NCBI GenBank assembly: GCA_023429365.1
Contig: JAEYVW010000202.1
Coordinates: forward strand, 1 to 5,133
Direction of reading: 5' to 3'
Source: Bacteroidota bacterium
GTDB taxonomy: Bacteria > Bacteroidota > Bacteroidia > Chitinophagales > Chitinophagaceae
Length of the DNA stretch: 5,133 bases
Each line of letters starts with the position of its first letter. Within the stretch, counting starts at the first letter, position 1. Below the pieces are notes generated by a model that searched no databases, was not told the origin of the DNA, and saw only the letters and a list, made by a program, of their open reading frames with translations. The translations under genes were made by a program, and so were the position numbers. Shown one piece after another: positions 1-5,133 of this stretch.

Positions 1-31
1 TGAATAAAAGTGACTTTATTTTTCTTTTCAT
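1..31 (-). CDS. Possible start of a minus-strand gene, truncated by the window edge
   Basis: An ATG at 31-29 on the minus strand opens a frame with no stop up to the window edge, reading MKRKIKSLLF. A lysine/arginine-rich start leading into hydrophobic residues looks like the beginning of a signal peptide or membrane anchor. It lies about 83 bases downstream of the parE stop codon in the same direction, so it could be the next gene, co-transcribed or with its own promoter. No Shine-Dalgarno sequence is visible; the bases before the ATG are A-rich (GTAAAACAAA), which is common in Bacteroidota. Only ten codons are visible, so neither family nor reality can be established; a chance open frame in AT-rich DNA is a fair alternative. 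Confidence 0.3.
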   Translation of the reverse strand, partial: MKRKIKSLLF

Positions 32-51
32 TTTGTTTTACAGCCGATCCG

Positions 52-98
52 AAATATTGGTGCAGTAGCCGTCAATTGCGTTCGTTATTTCAATATTT
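52..98. repeat. Short inverted repeat downstream of parE
   Basis: AAATATTG at 52-59 and CAATATTT at 91-98 are perfect 8-bp inverted copies separated by 31 bases, just beyond the parE stop codon. The arms are almost entirely A/T and the spacer is long, so this is a poor intrinsic terminator and may be chance in AT-rich sequence. No compact GC-rich stem followed by a T-run is visible after parE. Confidence 0.25.
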
Positions 99-114
99 AT
101 TTATACTATTCAGG

Positions 115-2034
115 CTAGGCTTCCTCAACTTTATCCAACTCTACTCTCAGGTTGTTGATAATAAACTCCTGCCTTTCCATCGAATTCTTACCCATATAAT
201 ATTCCAGTAATTGCTGTATATGGTCGCCCTGCTCCAGGTTCATCAGGGTAGTTTTCATCTCCGGACCGATAAACCGGCCAAATTCATCGGGTGAAATTTC
301 ACCTAACCCTTTAAATCGCGTGATTTCGGGCTTACCACCCAGCTTGCTGATGGCAGCTTTTTTTTCCTCTTCACTGTAGCAATAAATAGTTTCCTGTTTA
401 TTACGCACCCTGAATAAGGGCGTCTCGAGAACGTGCACGTGATTATGCTTTACCAGGTCGGGGAAAAACTGCAGGAAGAAAGTCATTAGCAACAGGCGAA
501 TGTGCATACCATCCACATCGGCATCTGTTGCGATCACGATATTATTGAAACGCAGGCCGTCAAGGCCATCTTCAATATTTAACGCGTGTTGTAGCAGGTT
601 GAACTCTTCGTTTTCATATACCACTTTCTTGGTCAGACCAAAACTATTCAGCGGCTTACCGCGAAGACTGAAAACAGCCTGCGTCTCCACGTTGCGGGAT
701 TTGGTGATGGAACCGCTGGCGCTATCACCTTCTGTAATGAAGATGGTAGTTTCAGCCTGCTTCGCGATAAAATCCTCCTTCCCCTTAGCCGGTGGTTCAT
801 CATTAAGGTGTATGCGGCAATCGCGCAATTTCTTATTGTGCAGGTTAGCTTTCTTGGCTCTTTCGTTCGCCAGCTTTTTGATACCGGCCAGTTCTTTACG
901 TTCTCTTTCACTTTGTTCGATTCGTTTACGCAGCCCATCCGCAACAGCGGGGTGTTTGTGAAGGTAATTGTCAAGTTCCCTGGCAAGGAAATCGCCAATG
1001 AACTGCCGCATGCTTTTACCACCTTCTTCCACGTATTGAGAGCCCAGTTTTGTTTTTGTCTGGCTTTCAAATACCGGTTCGATCACTCTCACTGAAATCG
1101 CCGCCACGATACCGGTTCGAATATCAGAAGCATCATAGTCTTTTTTGTAAAAGTCACGGATGGTTTTTACATAGGCTTCCCGGAATGCCTGCTGGTGTGT
1201 ACCGCCCTGTGTGGTATGCTGACCGTTCACAAAACTGTAAATATCCTCACCGTAGTCATTGTTATGGGTAATGGCCATTTCGATATCATCACCCGTCATA
1301 TGAACAATGGGGTAACGTATCTCGTCCTCATTGGTTTTACGCTGAAGCAGGTCGAGCAAACCATTCTTACTCACAAAGGTTTTGCCATTGAAGATGATCT
1401 TTAGACCTGCATTGAGGAAACAATAATTCCAGATCTGGTTTTCGAGAAATTCCGGGTGGAACTTAAAATTTTTAAAAACGGTATCATCCGGGATAAAGGT
1501 CACAATCGTACCGTTTTGTTCGCCGCTTTTGCCTTCTTTATGTTCTTTGATCAGAACGCCGCGTTCAAACTCGGCTGTTTTTTCCTTACCCTCACGAAAT
1601 GCAGTAACCTTAAAATAATTGCTGAGTGCATTTACAGCTTTTGTACCTACGCCATTCAGACCCACCGATTTTTGAAACGCTTTACTATCGTATTTGGCGC
1701 CGGTGTTGATCTTACTCACCACATCTACCACTTTGCCCAATGGGATCCCCCGTCCGTAATCGCGCACAGATACCGTTTTACCCTCTATCTTCAATTCTAC
1801 GGTTTTGCCATAACCCATCGTATACTCGTCGATGCAGTTATCCATCACCTCCTTCACCAGGACATAAATACCGTCGTCGGGACTGCTGCCGTCGCCGAGT
1901 TTACCGATATACATGCCCGGTCGCAGACGGATATGTTCCTTCCAGTCGAGACTCTTAATACTGTCTTCGGTATAATCAAAAAGGTTTGTGTCTTTAGGGT
2001 TCTTTGCTGATTCCTTTTCTTTTGCTTTAGCCAT
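115..2034 (-). CDS. parE: DNA topoisomerase IV subunit B (ParE)
   Basis: This is the ATPase and TOPRIM subunit of topoisomerase IV, the type IIA enzyme that, with ParC, decatenates daughter chromosomes and relaxes supercoils. The 639 residues match the usual ParE length. The GHKL ATPase domain shows RLRPGMYIG (about 36-44), EVMDNCIDE (62-70, catalytic Glu and Mg-binding Asn), DYGRGIP (92-98) and the ATP lid [14 protein letters not shown] (125-138). The transducer domain carries the QTK loop (about 325-327). The TOPRIM domain has EGDSASG (435-441), RGKPLN (458-463) and DADVDGMHI (504-512), then RFKGLGE near 573-579. ParE is preferred over GyrB because the TOPRIM region reads [10 protein letters not shown] and [10 protein letters not shown] rather than GyrB's DSAGGSAKQ and LRGKILN pattern. 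The ATG at 2034 follows an AGGTGAG Shine-Dalgarno-like sequence (2043-2037), and the RLRPGMYIG motif sits at the expected distance. The stop is TAG. No parC is visible; it may lie outside the window. Confidence 0.95.
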   Translation of the reverse strand: MAKAKEKESAKNPKDTNLFDYTEDSIKSLDWKEHIRLRPGMYIGKLGDGSSPDDGIYVLVKEVMDNCIDEYTMGYGKTVELKIEGKTVSVRDYGRGIPLGKVVDVVSKINTGAKYDSKAFQKSVGLNGVGTKAVNALSNYFKVTAFREGKEKTAEFERGVLIKEHKEGKSGEQNGTIVTFIPDDTVFKNFKFHPEFLENQIWNYCFLNAGLKIIFNGKTFVSKNGLLDLLQRKTNEDEIRYPIVHMTGDDIEMAITHNNDYGEDIYSFVNGQHTTQGGTHQQAFREAYVKTIRDFYKKDYDASDIRTGIVAAISVRVIEPVFESQTKTKLGSQYVEEGGKSMRQFIGDFLARELDNYLHKHPAVADGLRKRIEQSERERKELAGIKKLANERAKKANLHNKKLRDCRIHLNDEPPAKGKEDFIAKQAETTIFITEGDSASGSITKSRNVETQAVFSLRGKPLNSFGLTKKVVYENEEFNLLQHALNIEDGLDGLRFNNIVIATDADVDGMHIRLLLMTFFLQFFPDLVKHNHVHVLETPLFRVRNKQETIYCYSEEEKKAAISKLGGKPEITRFKGLGEISPDEFGRFIGPEMKTTLMNLEQGDHIQQLLEYYMGKNSMERQEFIINNLRVELDKVEEA

Positions 2035-2113
2035 GGCTCACCTATTACCTTGTTTGGGTAGACATATTGATTATCAGGGTGGTATTAAACCAATTTGGGA
2101 GATGGACCCCGAC

Positions 2114-2150
2114 AATCCGTTTTATTCCCAGTCCGCGAATTTAGCGGATT
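2114..2150. repeat. Overlapping short inverted repeats with alternative pairings
   Basis: TCCGC (2132-2136) and GCGGA (2144-2148) can form a 5-bp stem with a 7-base loop. The right arm, read as CGGATT (2145-2150), could instead pair with AATCCG (2114-2119). The two pairings exclude each other. The element lies about 80-120 bases upstream of the parE start and about 190 bases upstream of the lipoprotein start. It has no T-run, so it is not an obvious terminator. The function is unknown and chance is possible with arms this short. Confidence 0.3.
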
Positions 2151-2189
2151 GCAAATAAAGATGGGCTGACCGAATCCACCGTGGCCCAG

Positions 2190-2198
2190 TTATCCACA
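2190..2198 (+). promoter_or_regulatory. Perfect DnaA box
   Basis: TTATCCACA is identical to the high-affinity DnaA box consensus known from E. coli oriC. A given 9-mer is expected by chance in well under one tenth of windows of this size, counting both strands. It lies in non-coding sequence about 155 bases upstream of parE, where DnaA could act as a regulator or as part of a larger binding cluster. Binding is inferred from sequence alone. Confidence 0.5.
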
Positions 2199-2211
2199 GT
2201 GAAAGGAAGAT

Positions 2212-2220
2212 TGTGGAGAA
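2212..2220 (-). promoter_or_regulatory. Near-consensus DnaA box, opposite orientation
   Basis: TGTGGAGAA on the plus strand reads TTCTCCACA on the minus strand, one mismatch from TTATCCACA. It faces the perfect box 13 bases away, so the two form an imperfect inverted repeat whose TCCACA/TGTGGA cores pair exactly. The pairing could mean a genuine two-box site or simply a hairpin that happens to resemble DnaA boxes. Confidence 0.35.
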
Positions 2221-2315
2221 ATCCAGGCGATGATTCCGGCTTGGTGGGGGTCAGCCCGACTGCTCAAAATAATTACCAATTGCGATATTTTTTTATATGA
2301 AAAAACCCGGCTTCC

Positions 2316-2323
2316 TAACTTTA
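2316..2323 (+). promoter_or_regulatory. Candidate Bacteroidota-type -7 promoter element
   Basis: TAACTTTA matches the Bacteroidota TAnnTTTG -7 element except for the last base and lies 17-24 bases before the lipoprotein start codon. Transcription would then begin near 2328, leaving a leader of about 12 bases. No clear TTTG -33 element sits about 20 bases upstream, where the sequence is a T-run followed by TATATGA, so the call is weak. Confidence 0.3.
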
Positions 2324-2339
2324 TCTCAAACATACCATC

Positions 2340-2888
2340 ATGCAAAAAGTGATTCTTGCCACCCTGTTTGTCGCCAGCGCCTGCACACTTGTATCCTGCA
2401 ACACCGATAACCCGGAAAAAACTTTTGGAATTGCTATCCTAAATACCAATTTGATGCATGGATTTGCGGGTAGGGCTTTGGAAATGGAGTTGGAAAGTCC
2501 TTCCGTTAAATTGCTTGAAGGCAGTAAAGACAAAGTCGTCCCTATGAAAAGGGTTGAATTGATAAATACAAAGATCGAGTCTATTGAATCGAATTATTCC
2601 AGGCTAAAAAACCTGACCGAACTTGAAGATAACCGGGAAGTACTGAAGGCTTCACGCGCTTTATATGAATACGTACTTCCCGTGTATAAAAAAGAATATA
2701 TGGAACTGGCCCGGCTCTATGATGAAGAATCTCCAAAGGAAATCATTGAAGCCTATACCAGGTCGATTGAAGAAAACTACTACCCTGGCTTTTATGAACT
2801 TCATGAAAAACTGACAGCAGCAGGAAAACCATACGCTGCGAAACACGGTATCAATGTGAACTGGAATGTAAGCACATCACCAAGATAA
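2340..2888 (+). CDS. Small lipoprotein of unknown function
   Basis: I do not recognise the family. The 182-residue product starts with a lipoprotein signal peptide: lysine at position 3, a hydrophobic stretch (4-18) and lipobox LVSC with the lipidated cysteine at residue 20. The mature part is about 160 residues, hydrophilic and rich in Glu, Lys and Leu. It looks mostly alpha-helical, with likely helices around residues 68-90, 95-125 and 130-160, and no further membrane segment. The C-terminal third is rich in Tyr (ENYYPGFYELHEK) and ends in a short stretch with Asn and Trp (GINVNWNV). It is probably anchored in the outer membrane, facing the periplasm or cell surface; Asn after the cysteine gives no strong retention signal. 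No Shine-Dalgarno sequence precedes the ATG; this start is chosen because it places a complete signal peptide at the N-terminus. It diverges from parE and converges on chrA, so it is probably a single-gene unit. Confidence 0.85.
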   Translation: MQKVILATLFVASACTLVSCNTDNPEKTFGIAILNTNLMHGFAGRALEMELESPSVKLLEGSKDKVVPMKRVELINTKIESIESNYSRLKNLTELEDNREVLKASRALYEYVLPVYKKEYMELARLYDEESPKEIIEAYTRSIEENYYPGFYELHEKLTAAGKPYAAKHGINVNWNVSTSPR

Positions 2889-2906
2889 GTCATCTCCTGG
2901 CTCTAA

Positions 2907-4055
2907 TCAAATCCACCACAACAGGTAACCAAGTGCGGCGCCACCTATGATGATAAATGCCGAGTTGATCTTTTTAAAATATAAAGTCACGACGAAGCTA
3001 ATCACCGCGATGAATATGGTCCTCCAATCCAATAAGGTCTCTCTTCCCATTTCAACCAAAATGGAAAGAATGACGGCTACAGCTGCAATATTGATGGTGT
3101 CAAGAAACGCTGACATGATCTTCGAACGGCGAAGCTTTGGAATTACCGGATTTAGCAAGGCGACGAATAGAAATGAAGGAAGGAAAATTCCAACGGTGGC
3201 AGCTATTGCCGCTTCTGCACCACCGATTTGCCAGCCTATAAATGTAGCGGATGATAATACAGGGCCTGGTGTAAACTGACCTACTGCTATAGCATCAATC
3301 AGGGTTTGTTTGCTGAGCCAGCCCCGACCTACCAGTTCTGCATCCAGGAACGCGAATAATACATATCCGCTCCCGTAAAGTATGGCGCCGATCTTTAAAA
3401 AGATCAGAAAAACCCTGAGCCAGTTTCCCTCCAGTACGATTGGTTGTGCAACCTGTAGGAAAAAAAATGGAAAAATTCCATTGAGCCTGTTTCCTTTTAT
3501 ACAATACAACAGGATACCAATCAACCCTGCGCCGAACAAAACAAAAATTTCATTTAACCCCATCAAGACTGCCGCGGCTGCCAATACACCGATCACGCCC
3601 AATTGAACAGATTTTAAAGCCTTGCGGCCAAGTGCGATCATGGTTACCAGTACCACAGAAATAATGGCTGGCTTTATTCCATAAATAAAGGGCGTTATAT
3701 TCGGCAACTGCCCGTATCGATGATAACCCCAGGCAAATCCAGCCGTGATCAATACGGCAGGAACGATAAAACAACCACCCGCCACCAGCAAGCCTTTCCA
3801 CCCGGCCCTTTCATGCCCGATATGCATGGTCATTTCAGTGGAATTGGGACCGGGAATTAAATTGGTTGCGCTTACCAGGTCGAGAAAGTGTTCATGGCTC
3901 ATCCAGGATCTTTTACGCACCACTTCTTCTTCCATCATAGCAATATGAACAGCAGGCCCACCAAAACCGAGACAACCGAGTTTGAGAAATAACATGGCCA
4001 GCTCACGTAAGGAGGTTATTTTTTTCGGCGGATCACTATTTGTATTGCCGGTCAT
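2907..4055 (-). CDS. chrA: Chromate transporter family protein (ChrA, two-domain)
   Basis: ChrA (CHR family) proteins are inner-membrane carriers; characterised members expel chromate and confer resistance. The 382 residues form two homologous halves, as expected for a full-length ChrA. The N-terminal half has a FLKLGCLGFGGPAVH segment (about 23-37) and the family-typical LIPGPNSTEM (66-75) and HIG (78-80). The C-terminal half repeats the plan with FLKIGAILYGSGYV (about 219-232) and GQFTPGPV (259-266). Hydrophobic segments alternate with short loops, giving roughly ten membrane spans; a linker near 185-212 joins the halves. The ATG at 4055 leaves a short soluble tail before the first conserved segment; no Shine-Dalgarno sequence is visible. 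The stop is TGA. It converges on the lipoprotein gene with 18 bases between them and diverges from the permease gene. No chromate reductase or ChrB-type regulator is nearby, so chromate is inferred from the family alone and the real substrate may differ. Confidence 0.93.
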   Translation of the reverse strand: MTGNTNSDPPKKITSLRELAMLFLKLGCLGFGGPAVHIAMMEEEVVRKRSWMSHEHFLDLVSATNLIPGPNSTEMTMHIGHERAGWKGLLVAGGCFIVPAVLITAGFAWGYHRYGQLPNITPFIYGIKPAIISVVLVTMIALGRKALKSVQLGVIGVLAAAAVLMGLNEIFVLFGAGLIGILLYCIKGNRLNGIFPFFFLQVAQPIVLEGNWLRVFLIFLKIGAILYGSGYVLFAFLDAELVGRGWLSKQTLIDAIAVGQFTPGPVLSSATFIGWQIGGAEAAIAATVGIFLPSFLFVALLNPVIPKLRRSKIMSAFLDTINIAAVAVILSILVEMGRETLLDWRTIFIAVISFVVTLYFKKINSAFIIIGGAALGYLLWWI

Positions 4056-4190
4056 CTTTGAATGACAAGTTTAAAACAAAAACTGCAGAAGCTTCTACTA
4101 ATGATTATGCAGGTCGTAACCTGATTTTTCCAGGTCATGATTTCGCGAACAAATTTTCAAATTTTCCTTATAGTCAACTATCTTGTTTAC
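4056..4190. promoter_or_regulatory. Divergent chrA/permease intergenic region with repeat-based candidate operator
   Basis: These 135 bases must carry the promoters of both transporter genes. CAGGTC occurs twice in the same orientation at 4110-4115 and 4131-4136, a 21-bp period that places both copies on the same helix face. The first copy also forms an inverted repeat CAGGT-CGTA-ACCTG (4110-4123). A separate 10-bp palindrome AGAAGCTTCT lies at 4087-4096. TATCTTGT (4179-4186) loosely resembles a TAnnTTTG element for the permease but lies very close to its ATG. On the minus strand TAAACTTG (4073-4066) is one base from TAnnTTTG and could serve chrA, but no well-spaced -33 element accompanies either. 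Confidence 0.35.
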
Positions 4191-5133
4191 ATGAACGCTT
4201 CCCTCCTGCAGATCATCATCGCCATGCTGGCAGGTATTGCAGTGATCATTTGGCTTACCACCCGGTCGAAGCTACCTGCTTTTTTCGCGCTGCTGATCGC
4301 CTGCCTTGTTACAGGAATCGGGGTCGAGCTTTCACTTCCCGATCTGATAGCTGCTTCCAAAAAAGGTTTTGGAAACACCATGCAGTCGCTGGGATTTCTT
4401 ATCGTGCTGGGTACATTGCTCGGTTTATTGCTGGAGCAGACCGGCAGTACCCGGGTGATGGCCGCCTATATTCTTAAAAAATCTGGTGAAAAAAATGCGC
4501 CTTTGGCTTTAAGTCTTACAGGCTTTATTGTTGGGTTGCCGGTGTTTTGTGATTCGGGATTCATTGTCTTAAGTGGTCTTAATAAATCAATGATCAGGCG
4601 TACGGGCATTTCCGCGGTGATCATGAGTGTATCACTGGCTTCCGGGCTTTATGCAGTACACTGTTTGTTGCCGCCACATCCAGGTGCGGCTGCAGCTGCC
4701 GGCACGATCGGTGCTGATATCGGCAAACTGATCCTCTACGGCATCATTATCGCTTTCCCCGTAATGCTGATAGGCCACTGGTGGGCAAAACATGCAGGAA
4801 AAAAAGTGGAACCTATCGGGACTGATGATGAAGATATCCTGGAAGAGGATGAGTCGCTTCCGTCGGTCACGAGATCATTTTTGCCAGTGATCGTTCCGAT
4901 CGTCCTCATAGCCCTCCGTTCTGTTTTTATTGATATGCCCTTTGCTTCTTCAGGATGGATGAAAAATTTACTGGCCCTCGGCGATCCTGTCATTGCACTG
5001 CTGATAGCCGTTTTACTGGCGATCACCGCCAAAAAACACTGGCCCAAAAACCGCATCAACCAGTTACTGCACGATGCCCTGGAAAAAGCAGGAACCATAC
5101 TATTGATCACGGGAGCAGGCGGAGCATTTGGTG
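4191..5133 (+). CDS. GntP-family gluconate/sugar-acid permease, C-terminus beyond the window
   Basis: GntP-family proteins are inner-membrane H+ symporters for gluconate and related sugar acids. The visible 314 residues correspond to about 70% of a usual length of roughly 440. Landmarks in family order are TRSKLPAFFALL (24-35) after the first membrane span, TGFIVGLPVFCDSGFIVL (110-127), the hallmark LPPHPG (160-165), LGDPVIALLIAVLL (263-276) and the TGAGGAFG loop (307-314) at the edge. An acidic linker (about 209-221, TDDEDILEED) separates spans, where family members also have a hydrophilic loop. The ATG at 4191 gives a full first span like the E. coli paralogues. An in-frame ATG at 4137 would add 18 residues but lies in the repeat-bearing region; Met12 would truncate the first span. 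No Shine-Dalgarno sequence is seen. Substrate (gluconate, glycerate or another acid) cannot be told from sequence, so no gene symbol is given. A kinase or dehydrogenase gene downstream would help, but none is in view. Confidence 0.92.
   Translation, partial: MNASLLQIIIAMLAGIAVIIWLTTRSKLPAFFALLIACLVTGIGVELSLPDLIAASKKGFGNTMQSLGFLIVLGTLLGLLLEQTGSTRVMAAYILKKSGEKNAPLALSLTGFIVGLPVFCDSGFIVLSGLNKSMIRRTGISAVIMSVSLASGLYAVHCLLPPHPGAAAAAGTIGADIGKLILYGIIIAFPVMLIGHWWAKHAGKKVEPIGTDDEDILEEDESLPSVTRSFLPVIVPIVLIALRSVFIDMPFASSGWMKNLLALGDPVIALLIAVLLAITAKKHWPKNRINQLLHDALEKAGTILLITGAGGAFG

Larger units (their letters stand above)
2163..2257. repeat. 9-bp inverted repeat enclosing the DnaA boxes
   Basis: GGGCTGACC (2163-2171) and GGTCAGCCC (2249-2257) are perfect reverse complements with 77 bases between them. 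Similarity continues loosely inwards: read on its own strand, each arm is followed within a few bases by CCACC or CCCACC. Nothing between the arms encodes a protein. It could be the base of a structured RNA, a paired protein-binding site, or the ends of a very short palindromic repeat element. No target-site duplication is evident. Confidence 0.4.
2035..2339. other. Divergent intergenic region between parE and the lipoprotein gene
   Basis: These 305 bases contain no convincing gene; the longest plus-strand ATG frame noticed is 18 codons (2102-2158). They should hold the promoters of both flanking genes. Visible structure: a small hairpin (2132-2148), a 9-bp inverted repeat (2163-2171 with 2249-2257), two oppositely oriented DnaA-box-like 9-mers (2190-2198 and 2212-2220), an odd palindrome CCACCGTGG (2176-2184), and a strongly AT-rich stretch (about 2265-2305). 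I could not assign a convincing promoter for parE in the minus-strand sequence upstream of 2034. Confidence 0.8.

Noticed and set aside
508..518. Further DnaA box candidate (CCATCCACA) inside parE
   Set aside because: Two mismatches at the start of the 9-mer and located in conserved TOPRIM coding sequence.
500..961. 153-codon plus-strand open frame opposite parE
   Set aside because: Antisense to the TOPRIM and coiled region of ParE; Ser/Leu/Arg-rich composition typical of a shadow frame.
648..1070. 140-codon minus-strand open frame overlapping parE in another frame
   Set aside because: The parE frame is continuous and conserved here, so there is no frameshift to explain; this is an out-of-frame shadow.
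1456..2010. 184-codon plus-strand open frame opposite parE
   Set aside because: It lies wholly antisense to the conserved ATPase domain of ParE, whose motifs are intact; it is a shadow frame with no recognisable domain.
2102..2158. 18-codon plus-strand frame beginning MDPDNPFYSQ in the parE upstream region
   Set aside because: No Shine-Dalgarno or promoter support, very short, and it overlaps the small hairpin; nothing distinguishes it from chance.
2301..2316. Intrinsic terminator suggested by a CCCGG/T-run on the minus strand (AAAAAACCCGGCTTCC on the plus strand)
   Set aside because: There is no complementary arm to form a stem, and no minus-strand gene ends here.
2035..2339. Full chromosomal replication origin (oriC)
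   Set aside because: There are only one perfect and one imperfect DnaA box, no DnaA-trio tract that I could identify, and no origin-linked genes; kept only as a DnaA-box finding.
4040..4477. 145-codon plus-strand open frame overlapping the permease start
   Set aside because: It overlaps the GntP-family frame, which carries the family motifs; this frame is rich in Arg, His and Cys and matches nothing.
4736..5110. 124-codon minus-strand open frame opposite the permease
   Set aside because: Antisense shadow of a frame with conserved GntP-family motifs.

Overview
The window looks like ordinary chromosome from a member of the Bacteroidota. The ParE-type topoisomerase subunit carries TOPRIM wording that I associate with that phylum (DSASGS, followed by an [10 protein letters not shown] stretch). 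Three of the four main genes lack a Shine-Dalgarno sequence, and candidate promoters resemble the Bacteroidota TAnnTTTG element. A family-level guess of Chitinophagaceae is inference only; there is no rRNA or other direct marker.

Layout from left to right. Positions 1-114 are AT-rich and may hold the first codons of a minus-strand gene whose body lies outside the window. Positions 115-2034 (minus) encode a complete DNA topoisomerase IV subunit B (ParE). Positions 2035-2339 are a 305-base divergent intergenic region without a convincing gene. It holds a perfect DnaA box, a one-mismatch inverted DnaA box, a 9-bp inverted repeat enclosing both, and an AT-rich stretch. Positions 2340-2888 (plus) encode a small lipoprotein of unknown function. 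Positions 2907-4055 (minus) encode a full two-domain ChrA chromate-transporter-family protein that converges on the lipoprotein gene across 17-18 bases. Positions 4056-4190 are a second divergent intergenic region with a CAGGTC direct repeat spaced 21 bp and two short palindromes. Positions 4191-5133 (plus) encode the first 314 residues of a GntP-family (gluconate/sugar-acid:H+ symporter type) permease that runs off the right edge.

The genes do not form an obvious pathway. The window holds one housekeeping enzyme, one orphan lipoprotein and two unrelated inner-membrane transporters, in alternating orientations, so each is probably its own transcription unit. No mobile element, CRISPR array, tRNA, rRNA or defence system was found. 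The least explained parts are the DnaA-box intergenic region upstream of parE, the orphan lipoprotein and the repeat-bearing chrA/permease intergenic region. None of these is strong evidence of a new system.
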